Source of the DNA: Euleptes europaea
Taxonomy: Eukaryota; Chordata; Lepidosauria; Squamata; Sphaerodactylidae
Length of the DNA: 64,000 nucleotides
Direction: 5' to 3'
Assembly: GCF_029931775.1 (NCBI RefSeq)
Contig: NC_079323.1
Span: 31,700,882-31,764,881, forward strand
The position numbers and the translations under genes are program-made. This document shows, one piece after another, positions 27,081 through 38,039 of this stretch; the first letter of the stretch is position 1; every line of letters starts with the position of its first letter. The notes under the pieces were generated by a model. That model did not search any database and was not told the origin of the DNA. It saw nothing but the letters and a program-made list of their open reading frames with translations.

Positions 27081-27389
27081 CTCAAGATCAACTGATCAAG
27101 GAGCTTCTAAGGGATAAAAGGAAAGGATATGTCAAATATATTAAATATGTTAAAATATATCAGCTCAGTCAGATAAATAAAAAAAGTTGCTGCACAGGCA
27201 CATAAAGCATGTGACAAGTGACTTAAACAAGGACTCTTAACATTATTTACCGCATCCTTGTAACATTTTTCCAAATTTCACTAAAAGCATAATCTGATGA
27301 ACACATTTTGTAAAGAGAATGTTCTGCTATGCTAACATCCAGGGTTTGGTTTCAGAAAACCTCCACAAGCGATGACCTGAACAGCTATG

Positions 27390-27700
27390 AAACCAAGAAA
27401 TCAGAAGGAGATTAAGACTGGGAAGGGCAGCAATGAAGGAGCTAGAAAAGATTCTTATGTGTATGGATGTGTCATGTTATGAGAAGACAAGAGTAACTGG
27501 AAAAGACATTAATGCTACGAAAAGTTGAAGGCAGGAAAAAAGGAAGACCCAACACAAAATGGATTGACTCAATCAAGGAAGCCATGGCCCACAGTCAGCA
27601 ACACTTGAGCAAGGCTGTTAACAATAAAATGTTTTGGAGGTCATTAACTCATAGAGTTGCCATAAGTCAGAAGCGACTTGACAGCACTTAACACACACAG
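27390..27700 (+). mobile_element. BovB LINE 3' end, internally deleted
   Basis: AAGGAGCTAGAAAAGATTCT matches the BovB segment at 24778. The sequence then jumps to the GAGAAGACAAGAGTAACTGG region and ends GAAGCGACTTGACAGCACTT. Compared with 24690-25585, a stretch of ORF2 is missing. Confidence 0.8.
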
Positions 27701-27777
27701 TTACACACTCTTCCACTCTCTTTGTTAACACCATATCAATGGTTATCAAGGAGAATTTCTGGAATTTTTATAGAAAA

Positions 27778-27860
27778 AAGTTTCAGAGGGTAGCCATGTT
27801 GGTCTGCAGTAGAACTATTGTTGGTCTCTAAGGTGCTACTGGATTTGAATCTACAGGGGA
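27778..27860 (+). repeat. Single copy of the foldback unit
   Basis: GGTAGCCATGTTGGTCTGCA and CTCTAAGGTGCTACTGGATT are shared with the arms at 26160-26280. Related sequences at 61280-61420 carry a hammerhead-like core next to this segment, suggesting a Penelope-like or other ribozyme-bearing retroelement end. Confidence 0.45.
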
Positions 27861-28083
27861 AAGGTCTTGCAAACATTGTGTTGGGCATTGTGGTGGGGTG
27901 CAGGTGTCCAGCAGCAAAGCGAGCAAATGATGATAGGAGAAACAGAGTGCTTAAACACTTCCAAGAGAATTCAAAGGCAAGATGCTGTTATAAGAGCAAT
28001 AAAAAGTAAACAAGTAATGTTATTGGCTAGAGCCGTGTTGGCGAACCTATGGCACGCGTGCCCGACCTGGCACGCGTAGCCCT

Positions 28084-28775
28084 CTCTGCCGGCACGCGGG
28101 TAAGTGGCTCGGGACGGGACCAAAAGTCCAGACGGGCGAGGCAGCGACGGATGGAAGCAGTGGAGAGAGAGCCAGCCCGCTTCCTGAGGGACGGGGTGAG
28201 GAACCGGCAAGCCGACAGCCGGGAGAAGACGGAGCGCAGTAGACGCGGCGGCGCGCTGCCGCACCCCAGCTGTAGCCCCGCCGCCCGGTCGCGCCTGCGC
28301 CAGTCAGAGGACTTGGCTGGGGGCGTGGGGAGGGGGCAGGATGTTTCAGCCCTAATAAGGTCTTGGGGGCGGGACTAGAGGGAGGGCTGAAACATCCTGC
28401 CTCCTCCCCACGCCCCCAGCCAAGTCCTCTGACTGGCGCAGGCGCGACCGGGCGGCGGCAGGATGTTTCAGCCCTCCCTCTAGTCCCGCCCCCAAGACCT
28501 TATTAGGGCTGAAACATCCTGCCTCCTCCCCACGCCCCCAGCCAAGTCCTCTGACTGGCGCAGGCGCGACCGGGCGGCGGGGCTACAGCTGGGGTGCGGC
28601 AGCGCGCCGCCGCGTCTACTGCGCTCCGTCTTCTCCCGGCTGTCGGCTTGCCGGTTCCTCGCCCCGTCCCTCAGGAAGCGGGCTGGCTCTCTCTCCACTG
28701 CTTCCATCCGTCGCTGCCTCGCCCGTCTGGACTTTCGGTCCCGTCCCGAGCCACTTACCCGCGTGCCGGCAGAGG
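28084..28775. repeat. 319-bp inverted repeat inside the hAT element
   Basis: Arms 28084-28402 and 28457-28775 are inverse copies; I counted three differences. The loop of about 54 bp (28403-28456) is itself a direct copy of 28522-28575. The arms are GC-rich and CpG-dense. Confidence 0.85.
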
Positions 28776-29275
28776 AGGCTCCACCCCCACCAAAAGTCGA
28801 CCACGAAGCCTCTCCTCACCGCCCCATTTCTGGTTTATTCCCCCCACACACACACACACAAGAGAGGTGGTGTGTGAGGTAAAGCGCCACCCTCCCCCTC
28901 ACAGCGCGGCCGGGTTTTGAATGCGCGCTCGAGGGCCGGCAGCGCCAAGGCGGGCGGCGAGGAGGAGGTCGGAGGTCGGGGCCCGGGGGGGGGGGGGAAG
29001 AAGCAATGTTTGATTCAAAACTCTGCATGGGGGGTTATTGGCCATTTATGAATGGGAGGTTTTGCATTGGATTTGCCATTCAGATGCACATTTTCCCCAT
29101 CCAGATCCTCAGAACTCAACAATAAGCCCCCCTGCAGAGTTTTTTTTCAGACGGAACCCTCTGAATATAGAGCATTTTTTGCTTCATATATTTGCCTTAG
29201 GGTTGCCAGGTGTCTCTCCCTCAATCATTTACCTCTTTTCCTGATGGTTCAGTTACAAATATCAAGTTTCACTTT

Positions 29276-29373
29276 GAAGAAGAGTTGGTTTTTATATGCC
29301 GACTTTCTCTACCACTTAAGGAAGAATCAAACCGGCTTTAAATCACCTTCCCCTCCCCACAACAGATACCCTG
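29276..29373 (-). mobile_element. SINE family A 3' fragment inside the hAT element
   Basis: On the plus strand GAAGAGTTGGTTTTTATATG and ACCACTTAAGGAAGAATCAA match the 3' part of family A. Only the last 100 bp or so are present. Confidence 0.7.
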
Positions 29374-29706
29374 GCCATTTATGCATGGTCAGTTTTGATG
29401 TTCACTAAAAGCTCTTTTTAAAAATGTGAATTTAAAACTGCCTATTCACGGTCTCGAAGCAAAAGGAGAAATTCCACCCCTCCCACTCGCCTGCTCCTTT
29501 GTTCCTGTTTGCATAGCCATTAGCATGTGCATAGCTAACCCGCCGCTGTTATTTTGCATGGTTCCTTCAGGGGGATTCTTCAGGTTAAATTGCCGTGTTG
29601 GCACTTTGCTATATATAAGAGGGTTTTGGGTTGCAGTTTGGGCACTCAGTCTCTAAAAGGTTCGCCATCACTGGGCTAGAGTGAAGTTCACTGTGTGTGT
29701 ATGTGT

Positions 29707-29880
29707 GTGAAGCACCATCAAGTCGCAGCCGACTTACGGCGACCGCTTTTGGGGTTTTCATGGCAAGAGACTAACAGAGGTGGTTTGCCAGTGCCTTCCT
29801 CTGCACAGCAACCTTGGTATTCCTTGGTGGTCTCCCATCCAAATACTAACCAGGGCTGACCCTGCTTAGCTTCTGAGTTC
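29707..29880 (-). mobile_element. 5S-rRNA-derived SINE
   Basis: On the plus strand GTCGCAGCCGACTTACGGCG is the tail. TGGTCTCCCATCCAAATACT and AACCAGGGCTGACCCTGCTT are the reverse of the 5S rRNA promoter region. Same family as 5997-6190. Confidence 0.85.
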
Positions 29881-30517
29881 ACTACCATAATGATATATGC
29901 AGAGCATGAGCAATTAAAGCTGAGAAGGTATAAGATAAAACTGTCTTATGTTAGACGTTTTAAAATCCTGCAAAATGCTTATTGCGAGACGCGTGGGGGC
30001 AAAAAAACAAACACACAAACAAAACAGTTTTAGAACGACATACCAGGCAGGTAAACGGTTATTTAAATGATAACCCACAGAAACTGAATTTACTATTTCC
30101 CCTTTCTACTAACTCTCTGTAACCTCAAAACCTCCTCGTTTAATATCTTTCATTTACACACACAAAAATCCAAAAACAAAACCTCATCTCCATCTCTCAA
30201 AATTCACGGAAACCACCCCTAACCCCAAACTTATTTTATGGTCAAATGCAACAGAAAGATTAAAATCAGATAGATAACGTTCAAGCATATTTAGCATATT
30301 TAGAATAAAACAAGGGGATTGGTCAAATCCAGTCAGGCCCTCCCATTTGGTATAAGGCGCTTACATTACTAATGAGAGGTCAATTTGTGGTTTCTACATT
30401 AAAGAGGTTCCTTGCCATTTGTAAAGGAATCAAGAGAGAGTGAAAAGATCACAACGGTTGCCTGTAACACCGAGAATACATAACAACACAGAAAGCTCAT
30501 TCACAGACATTTCTGAG
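29881..30517 (+). other. Upstream region of GPR15
   Basis: I see no repeat. A TATA-like GGTATAAGG lies at 30349-30357, about 165 bp before the start codon. It could be the promoter, but an upstream UTR exon cannot be excluded. Confidence 0.35.
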
Positions 30518-31597
30518 ATGGAAGGATCAACTGTCAACTATTATGATGATTATTTTAGCACTGAGGCCCCTGACCACAACTGCTCAGCTGTGGAGCTGCC
30601 TTACAAAGATATTTTCCTGCCTGTTCTATATGCCGGTGTGTTCTTGGTGGGGATTGCTGGCAACACCCTTCTGATGGGAGCCCTGATCTTCAAGCGGCGT
30701 ATCCAGAGGTTGATCGACATCTTCATTGTCAGTTTGGCAGCCTCTGATTTTGTTTTCCTTATCACGTTGCCCTTTTGGGTAGACAAGGAGATGTCCTCGG
30801 GGCTATGGAGATCAGGCCTGTTCACCTGCAAAGGCAGCTCCTACATCATCTCTGTCAACATGTACTGCAGTATTTTCCTTCTCACTTGTATGAGTGCCGA
30901 TCGCTATCTTGCCATCCTGTATCCATCAGCGGCCAGGAGGATTAGAACAAAGCTCTATTCTGTCACCCTTTGCATCTGTGTCTGGATTCTGTCATGCCTG
31001 CTAGGGTTGCCTACCCTTCTGTCCAGAGAACTGGGGAACAACGATGGCAACGCATACTGTGAGGACAAGAAAGCCACGCTCACTAATCGGATTGTGTCAC
31101 TGTTGCTGCTAATTTTGGCCTTCTTTCTCCCACTCTTGAGCATCTTGCTGTTCTACTGCTCCATCACCAGGAAACTCTGTATTCATTATAAGAAATCTGG
31201 AAAACATAACAAAAAGCTGAAGAAATCCATTAAAGTTATCTTCATTGTGGTAATTGCCTTTGTTTTCTCATGGGCCCCTTTCAACGTTTTTAAATTTCTT
31301 TCTGTGGTGTCTGGCATCCAGGAACTGAAGCCACCTTTCTGCCTTACCTACAAAGTTGCCCACCTGGGTATGGAACTGAGTGGCCCCTTTGCATTTGCCA
31401 ACAGCTGCACCAACCCTTTCATCTACTACTTTTTTGATGACTACATCCGTGGGGCCATGCTGCGATGTACGCTTCCATGCATGAAGGCCAGTAGCCTTGG
31501 CATCAGTTCTGACACCACGGACACACGCCTCAGCTACTCCTTGAATGTCCACGGAGAAGATGTGTCTAGGAAGAGAAGGCGATCGCTGTCGCTTTGA
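30518..31597 (+). CDS. GPR15: G-protein coupled receptor 15, complete
   Basis: An intact single-exon class A receptor of 359 residues (human has 360). In mammals GPR15 is a plasma-membrane chemoattractant receptor that guides T cells to gut and skin. I chose ATG 30518 because it is the first ATG in frame, has G at -3 and +4, and aligns with the human start; the frame stays open upstream to 30440 without an ATG. Visible features: acidic tyrosine-rich N terminus (YYDDY, residues 8-12, likely sulfated), NCS glycosylation site at 21, GN in TM1 (N49), LAASD in TM2, disulfide pair C104-C181, DRY at 128-130, GKHNKKLKKSIK loop near 228-239, SWAP at 251-254 and NPFIY at 299-303. The C terminus RRRSLSL keeps the basic-Ser-x-Ser-Leu tail like human RKRSVSL. 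Confidence 0.97.
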   Translation: MEGSTVNYYDDYFSTEAPDHNCSAVELPYKDIFLPVLYAGVFLVGIAGNTLLMGALIFKRRIQRLIDIFIVSLAASDFVFLITLPFWVDKEMSSGLWRSGLFTCKGSSYIISVNMYCSIFLLTCMSADRYLAILYPSAARRIRTKLYSVTLCICVWILSCLLGLPTLLSRELGNNDGNAYCEDKKATLTNRIVSLLLLILAFFLPLLSILLFYCSITRKLCIHYKKSGKHNKKLKKSIKVIFIVVIAFVFSWAPFNVFKFLSVVSGIQELKPPFCLTYKVAHLGMELSGPFAFANSCTNPFIYYFFDDYIRGAMLRCTLPCMKASSLGISSDTTDTRLSYSLNVHGEDVSRKRRRSLSL

Positions 31598-32037
31598 GGA
31601 GAGCCATGCTTCTGAAGAAGCCACATCAAGACAGAAGGGGGTAAAAAATGATGGGGTGGGAGAAAAAATGAGTGCACTTGAAAAGAAAGGATTAGTGATA
31701 ACTCGTAAGTGAATGATCGCAATAGCATAGTATTTTGTCATGTCACTTATCTTTAATTATATAACTAAAAATGAGATCTCCTTGGAATGTACTCTGTAAT
31801 CATTATAATGATGGATTCCTCAAGGCAGCTTAAAAACTAATAAGAGAAAATCATAGAGGATCGTGGGCGTGCCAGATAAATTATTACAAACTATAGAACA
31901 ACTGAGCTGAATCAAACCTTGTTCTTTTAATTCCATGGAGAGCTTACTTTAAAAACTTGTAAATGCTATCACCATAGAGAGTTCAGAATGCATCTTGGTT
32001 TGATAAATTCCTCTTTTTCTATTTTTGTTGTAATTTG
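31598..32037 (+). other. GPR15 3' UTR candidate
   Basis: Repeat-free sequence after the GPR15 stop. I see no AATAAA before the BovB fragment; the first clear plus-strand AATAAA lies near 32692, so the transcript may run through the BovB fragment. Confidence 0.35.
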
Positions 32038-32590
32038 TATGTGTTAAGTGCCGTCTAGTTGCTTCCGACTCATGGCGACCCTATGAATCAATGTCCTCCA
32101 AAATGTTCCATCTTTGACAGCCTTGCTCAGATCTTGCAAATTGAGGGCTGTGACTTCCTTTATTGAGTCAATCCATCTCTTGTTGGGTTGTCCTCTTTTC
32201 CTGCTGCCCTCAACTTTTCCTAGCATGACTGTCTTTTCTAGCGACTCTTCTCTTCTCATAATGTGACCAAAATACGATAGCCTCAGTTTAGTCATTTTAG
32301 CTTCTAAGGTCAGTTCAGGCTTGATTTGATCTATAACCCACTGGTTTTTTTGGCCGTCCACGGTATCCATAACACTCTTCTCCAACACCACATTTCAAAG
32401 GAATCCACTTTCTTCCTATCAGCTTTCTTCACTGTCCAGCTTTCACACCCATACATAGTAATAGGGGATACGATGGCATGAATAAACATAATCTTGGTTG
32501 CCAGTGACACATCCTTACACTTCAGAATCTTTTCTAGCTCCTTCATGGCTGCCCTTCCCAGTCTCAGTCTCCTGATTTCTTGGCTGCAGT
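32038..32590 (-). mobile_element. BovB LINE 3' end
   Basis: On the minus strand: SWTVKKADRKKVDSFEMWCW, LRLSYFGHIMRREESLEKTV and GQPNKRWIDS, then the 3' end with GGTCGCCATGAGTCGGAAGC. The frame has a few breaks. Compared with 24690-25585 it lacks the hAT insertion. Confidence 0.9.
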
Positions 32591-33890
32591 CTTTGTTGTA
32601 ATACTGACTAGTTTATGATCCTTGCAAACTCCATTCACTCTCTCCCCCCTCTGACTTACATGTGCTATTCTTTGTTCCACATTATGAATAATAAAAAATT
32701 ATAAATGCATATTTGAATAATGTTAGTATAGCTCCTGGAAGGTCTTTTGTAATTAAAAATGCATAAAATAAAATAAATTATCTGTGTTTAAGTAGCTATT
32801 ACTTGGGGGCATTCGTACATTTTACTCTCAAGTAAAAATTGTATAAAATGAATTACTAGAAATGCAGATGTAAAAGAAAAAAATATGCGCTCTTTAAAAA
32901 AAAGATCCACAGAAAGCAAAATCTATTGACTTAAGAGTAAATGTTGGGGAATTTGTCAATAGTAGATACTTGTTTTGGTCTTGAAGATTACTCAAATGGG
33001 GATTAGCTATTATCTCATTTTGTGAATAAAATTAGTTTACAAGTTGCCATTAATTGTAAGTGTTGGGCTTCTGGTAATTTTTGTTTGGTAGAAAAAAAAA
33101 ACTTACAATCAGAACTAGAATTATACTGAACAAATTGTTTATCCCTCACAGGCTCATAATTTGCCTTTTCATTGGCTGCTTGGCTCTGCAAACTTTCCAA
33201 AGAGGAACACGTCTTAGACATTCTAACAGTGCATTCCTATGCAGAGTTTCCCCAACCTACTGATTAATCTGCATAGGATGGACTGTAAATTACCTTGGAA
33301 AGTCAACTTGGAACAAGGTGGGTGGAGTGTGATTGAAACAGCTAGGATTTTTAAAAAGTCTGTCCACTAAATACGGATTATTAACGTGCTTGCCTAGAAC
33401 TAAAAATTCAGTGAACGTGCTAATAAGTGTGAATTTATTCTCCGAGTTTGAAACAAAATATCACTGATATGTTGTGTATGCCATGATTCTGTTTCTGAAA
33501 AGACACCAGATTTGTTCTTAACATGCTCACAACCTAAATTCATCTACATTCAATTTACCTACAATATTAGCAAAGAGGGCACACACTCATTTCAGGCGGC
33601 ATGATTCATTTACTCTAAGAGTTTCTGGATTTTCCACATGTTGAATACGTATTTCAAAATACCGAAATCTAGACTTTCATAACTTTACAAGCCTAACAGC
33701 ATGGCTGTTACAGAAAATTAACTGCCCTCTGACCTGGGGAGATCTGCATTTGAATTCCTCCTTAGGGACAGTCATCTATCTATAAAGTACATATTCATCC
33801 CACCCTTCCTTGAAGGGGCTCAGAGTAGTGTGCATGGTTCTCATTTCCCTATTTTTATGGGTTGATCTCTCAGCCTAACCTACCACATAG
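32591..33890. other. No gene recognised; AT-rich
   Basis: AT-rich sequence with no exon that I recognise. A small palindromic repeat (ACAGTGCATTCCTATGCAGA ... CTGCATAGGATGGACTGT) lies at 33225-33290, and a decayed SINE-like piece lies near 33780-33890. Confidence 0.45.
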
Positions 33891-33891
33891 T

Positions 33892-34005
33892 TAGGGTTGC
33901 CAAACACCAGGTAGTAGCAGGAGATCTCCTGCTATTACAACTGATCTCCAGCCGATAGAGATCAGTTCACCTGGAGAAAAAAATGGTTGCTATGGACACT
34001 GGCAT
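33892..34005 (-). mobile_element. hAT miniature element, truncated
   Basis: Starts TTAGGGTTGCCAAACACCAG and runs through CTGATCTCCAGCCGATAGAG before losing similarity, so only one end of the 1633-1838 family is present, in reverse orientation. Confidence 0.7.
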
Positions 34006-34099
34006 AGCCATTGCCTCCTCCTGTACCACTATCAACTAGTACTGATGAAGGAGAAGACAGTGGGCGAAAGGGCACCCATTTTTGGTTTCATTAGGCAAG

Positions 34100-34367
34100 T
34101 CTGACACTAGGTATTCCCAGCGATGTATCAAGAGTTTGGAAATGTTATAAAAAACATCGCTTTAAAAGGTTTTTTGGATGCCACTGCTAAAAAATGGTTG
34201 GAAGACGTCTTCACAGCTAAAGGGGCCAAACAAAGTGCAAACAGTATTTTTTATAACAGTTTCAAACTCTTAATACATCGGCAGGAATACATAGAAAGTG
34301 CGAACAGTATTTTTTATAACAGTTTCAAACTCTTAATACATCGCTGGGAATACCTAGTGCGGTAACA
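34100..34367. mobile_element. Miniature DNA transposon, CACTAGGTATTCCCAGCG ends
   Basis: About 265 bp with long inverted ends (CACTAGGTATTCCCAGCGAT at left, ATCGCTGGGAATACCTAGTG at right) extending about 50 bp inwards. An inner segment (AGTATTTTTTATAACAGTTT and onward) is tandemly duplicated near the right end. It is closely related to the element at 63394-63664, which keeps its target duplication. Confidence 0.75.
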
Positions 34368-35400
34368 GCCTGAGCTAAGTGGTTCCTACAGCACCTACAT
34401 AGCTACTGGGACTTGACTCTGCTTGATCCCAGATGTCAGGAATCCGCCAGGGCAATGACCCTCCAAGAATTTCCCCTGCAAGTTAAGCAGCCATTCAGCC
34501 CTTAGTATACACAATAAGGCTGTTTTGTGACTGCTGAAAAAGATAAACTTAATTCACACTATCTTTTCTCTGTGTGGCTATTTACATACGGTAATCTCCT
34601 TGAGGAACTGAGTAATATGTGAACCAATTCTCAGCCTGATCTTTGCTTTTAATGGCTTGTTACTTTAGTCAGTGAACTCCTTAAATGCAATAAACACACA
34701 TATAAAAGATGCTTAAATAATACAGAATAGAAACAAAGGCTAGTTTTCCAAAATCCCAAACTAGTCTAATTGGTTTGACACAGAGCAATAACATCCAGTC
34801 TTGATAGAAGAAATTATTTAGCAAAATTCCCTTCTCAGTTGGACTCTCTCTGCATAACTTACAGTGAAATAAAACTAAACAGAGGAGTTTTATACAAACA
34901 GTACTCCCATTCATGGTGACTTGGAAGTAAGCCTTATTATTCTCAATAGGGTTTATTGCTGAATACGTTTAGGATAGCATGCTTGATATTTAGAGCTTTC
35001 TCAGATCAAATGAATTTTGGTGCCATGTTTCACCAGGTGGGAAATAAAAAAGTATATTTATATTGACTACAAGAGTCCAGATTACGTGGCATGTGCCTTC
35101 TTTTAGTCACAGCATGAGGTAAAGGAAAACCAGACCGAGAACCTGAATGGCATTTTTGTGTGTGCGGTCACAATTGAAACTTGGTCAGCGGTTTGAAATT
35201 AAATCTTCCGACTGGCACTCTGGTAGGCAAAATGATGTGATACAGCTGATAACAAACAAGAACAAAAGCATAAGAGGCCTCTGTTGTGGCCTGTCAGTGT
35301 CAGGAAAGTCTCTCTCCTTCTTCACTGTGCCAGTGATATTAGGAATCACTTACTTTTTAGCACTGGATGCCATAAAGACACAGTCAATTAAATATCTGTT
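34368..35400. other. No gene recognised
   Basis: Unassigned intergenic sequence. The open frames have no protein content that I recognise. Confidence 0.45.
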
Positions 35401-35401
35401 G

Positions 35402-35612
35402 TGTAAAGTGCCATTGAGTCGCAGCCGACTTACAGCGACCCTGTAGGGTTTTCATGGCAAGAGACTAACAGAGGTGGTTTGCCAGTGCCTTCCTCTGCAC
35501 AGCAACCCTGGACTTCCTTGGTGGTCTCCCATCCAAATACTAACCAGGGCTGGCCCTGCTTTGCTTCTGAGATCTGATGAAATAAGGCTAGCCTGGGCCA
35601 TCCAGGTTAGGA
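35402..35612 (-). mobile_element. 5S-rRNA-derived SINE
   Basis: On the plus strand: tail GAGTCGCAGCCGACTTACAG, body TTGGTGGTCTCCCATCCAAA and ACCAGGGCTGGCCCTGCTTT, head end GGCTAGCCTGGGCCATCCAG. This is the most complete of the three copies. Confidence 0.85.
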
Positions 35613-35759
35613 TAAATATCTGTTAGGTGGAAGGAGTTTGTGCATCTTCAAGCTCAGACTGACCACAATATCTGAACAAATTTCTCCAGTGTCACATTGG
35701 CAACGTCAGTGATTTTGCCTTTCCCTGCAGTGTAGAACTTGGTCCACTAGTTATTATAA

Positions 35760-35995
35760 TTTTAATTAATTCCAAGATGTGTACCCTGCTTTTCTCCTCA
35801 ATGGGGACCCAAAGTGGTTTACAACATCATTCTTCCTGTCTCTGTTTTACACTCTCAACAATCCTGCGAGCTAGGTTAGAGTGAGAGAGTGACTGGCCCA
35901 AGTTCACCCAGCAAACTTCCATGGCAGTGTGGGGAATCAAACCTCGGTCTCACAGATCCTAGTCCAGCACGCTAACCAATGCATTACACTGGGCA
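35760..35995 (-). mobile_element. Older tRNA-derived SINE (family C)
   Basis: On the plus strand: TTTCTCCTCAATGGGGACCC, ACAATCCTGCGAGCTAGGTT, GTGGGGAATCAAACCTCGGT and a reversed A-box CTAACCAATGCATTACACTG. Related, more diverged copies lie at 44606-44830 (+) and 53135-53590 (-). Confidence 0.65.
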
Positions 35996-36094
35996 ATGTG
36001 TCTCTTCTAGCTCTGCAAAGCAGTAAGAAAATCATGGCCATAATCAAATCCACACCTCTACACACTGAATGTAACTCAACTTGAAGTGCTCTGA

Positions 36095-37082
36095 GGAGGA
36101 TTTCAGGAATCATAAGAAAGGCCATGCTGGATCAGACCAAGGTCCATCAAGTCCAGCAGTCTGTTCACCCAGTGACCAACCAGGTGCCTCTAGGAAGCCC
36201 ACAAACAAGACAACTGCAGCAGCATTATCCTGCCTGTGTTCCACAGCACCTAATATAATAGGCTTGCTCCTCTGATCCTGGAGAGAATAGGTATGCATCA
36301 TGACTAGTATCCATTTTTACTAGTAGCCATGAATACCCCTCTCCTCCATGAACATGTCCACTCCCCTCTTAAAGCCTTCCAAGTTGGCAGCCATCACCAC
36401 ACCCTGGGGCAGGGAGTTTCCCAATTTAACTATGGGCACTTTCACACAGCCCAAATAATGCACTTTCAATGCACTTTGAAGGTAGATTTTACTGTGTGAA
36501 GTGGCAAAATCCACTTGCAAATGATCGTTAAGGTGCACTGAAAGTGGATTGAAAGTGCATTATTTGGGCTGTGTGAAAGTGCCCTATGTGTTGTGTGAAG
36601 AAATACTTCCTTTTATCTGTTTTGAATCTCTCACCCTCCCGCTTCAGCAAATGACCCCACATTCTAGTATTATGAGAGAAAAGCTTCTCCCTGGCCACTC
36701 TCTCCATACCATGTATAATTTTATAGACCTCTACCATGTCTCCCCTTAACCGCTTCCTTTCCAAGCTAAACAGCCCTAAGCGTTTTAACTGTTTCTCAAA
36801 GGGCAGTTGCTCTAATCCCCTGATCATTTTGGTTGCTCTGTCCTGCACCTTCTCAAGCTCTGCAATATCCTTTTTTAGGTGTGGTGACCAGAACAGTACA
36901 CAAGATTCCAAGTGTGGTCTCACCATAGATTTGTGCAAGGGCAGTATGATAGCAGCAGTTTTATTCTCTAGTCTTTGTCTAATTATAGCCAGCATGGAAT
37001 TTGCCTTTTTCACAGCAGCCGCACACTGATACCAAACCAGGGAAAGCAAATCTGTGAACATGTCCAAAAAGAGACATTGCAC
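36095..37082 (-). mobile_element. CR1 LINE, ORF2 end plus 3' UTR
   Basis: On the minus strand 37050-36600 encodes the C-terminal part of CR1 ORF2: AAVKKANSMLAIIRQRLENK, MVRPHLESCVLFWSPHLKKD, KVQDRATKMIRGLEQLPFEK and KRLGLFSLERKRLRGDMVEV. The 3' UTR follows to 36095. A foldback element is inserted at 36434-36584. The frame starts inside ORF2, as usual for 5'-truncated LINE copies. Confidence 0.9.
36434..36584. mobile_element. Foldback miniature element inside CR1
   Basis: Starts GGGCACTTTCACACAGCCCA and ends TGGGCTGTGTGAAAGTGCCC; the inverted ends match for about 37 bp. It is flanked by TAT on both sides (36431-36433 and 36585-36587), a possible 3-bp target duplication. Removing it restores the CR1 3' UTR. 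Confidence 0.85.
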
Positions 37083-38039
37083 ATTGCTCAGTGGTGAGGA
37101 ACGCAGGCATAGCTCAACTCTGCTTATGGCAAGGGAGATGGTTTACTTTCTTTTTACCTGATAAGAAGGGTTAAAAGCAGGGCACCTCACCTTTCATTTT
37201 CCTTGCCTTGCATCAAAGCCACCAGGATGGGGAACTTTCCACTTACATTTCCAAGAAACCTCTTAATGGTCAAGTGTCCTGGAGGGGCAGTGGTGACCAG
37301 GAGCAAGCAGAGCAATTGGCTGGGTCTGAACTGAGGCTGTATTTCATATAGTAGTAACACTATGAGCAGCTGCAGCTGCTATATAAAACTGGAATGTATT
37401 GGAAGAAATATGCAAGAGCGTGAGAAATTTTAGTGAGAAATTTTGGGCTTCCCCCGACTTTAAATCTGAGAGTTAAATCTGAGTCAGTTGCAGCCAAATA
37501 GTGACGAAGACAGGCGCTGACTAATTTCTTACTCCAACAGAGAAATACTCGTTGCTTGAAAGGTGTTTTTTCTCATGGGTAGTAGCCTGACCCTTTTTCA
37601 AAGAGTTCAAGAAGCATTTTTCAAGTGTCACACTGGGGTGTAATCAAGGCTGGTGGGAAGAGATGGAAGGAAACCATGCAAAGGGGAGAAAGTCACATAC
37701 CGGTAGTCCAGAAAACACAATCATGTAGAGGGCTTTTGACAGGTTCTCAAATCCCGGGATTTAGAAGACAAGCAGAGAAAATACTGATGAGTTCTCTTTC
37801 ATTGTTTATATCTTCCTGTCAAATGCAGAACGGCTATAATTCTTTTTGACTTTCGAGGATAGCATTGTCCCAGCTTTATTTCTGTCATGCTTGGGCCAAG
37901 CCAAAGGAGTGACGAGAGCAAATTTGTGGATGAGACTCCCTGCACTAGTTTTACACCCTGTTTCACCACAGTTTGACCTTCCATAGTATGATTTTTCCCA
38001 GGCCTGAATAGCCTTAGCCCTTGCAAGACACACAACATT
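37083..38039. other. No gene recognised
   Basis: Unassigned intergenic sequence without recognisable exons or repeats. Confidence 0.45.

Larger units (their letters stand above)
28033..29673. mobile_element. hAT element, 1.64 kb, GC-rich, non-autonomous
   Basis: The inverted ends are CCGTGTTGGCGAACCT and AGGTTCGCCATCACTG. The exact 8-bp target duplication GGCTAGAG lies at 28025-28032 and 29674-29681. The right end carries AAATTGCCGTGTTGGCACTT and TTGGGTTGCAGTTTGGGCAC, as in other vertebrate hAT elements with this end. No transposase frame is present. The interior holds a 319-bp inverted repeat, a G run near 28985 and a SINE fragment. Open frames in the GC-rich half are composition effects. 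Confidence 0.85.

Noticed and set aside
28049-28920. Arginine-rich open frames on both strands
   Set aside because: They are mirror copies created by the GC-rich 319-bp inverted repeat inside a hAT element.
30440-30517. N-terminal extension of the GPR15 frame
   Set aside because: The extended frame begins at GTG with no ATG until 30518. The ATG at 30518 has a good context and matches the length and start of human GPR15.
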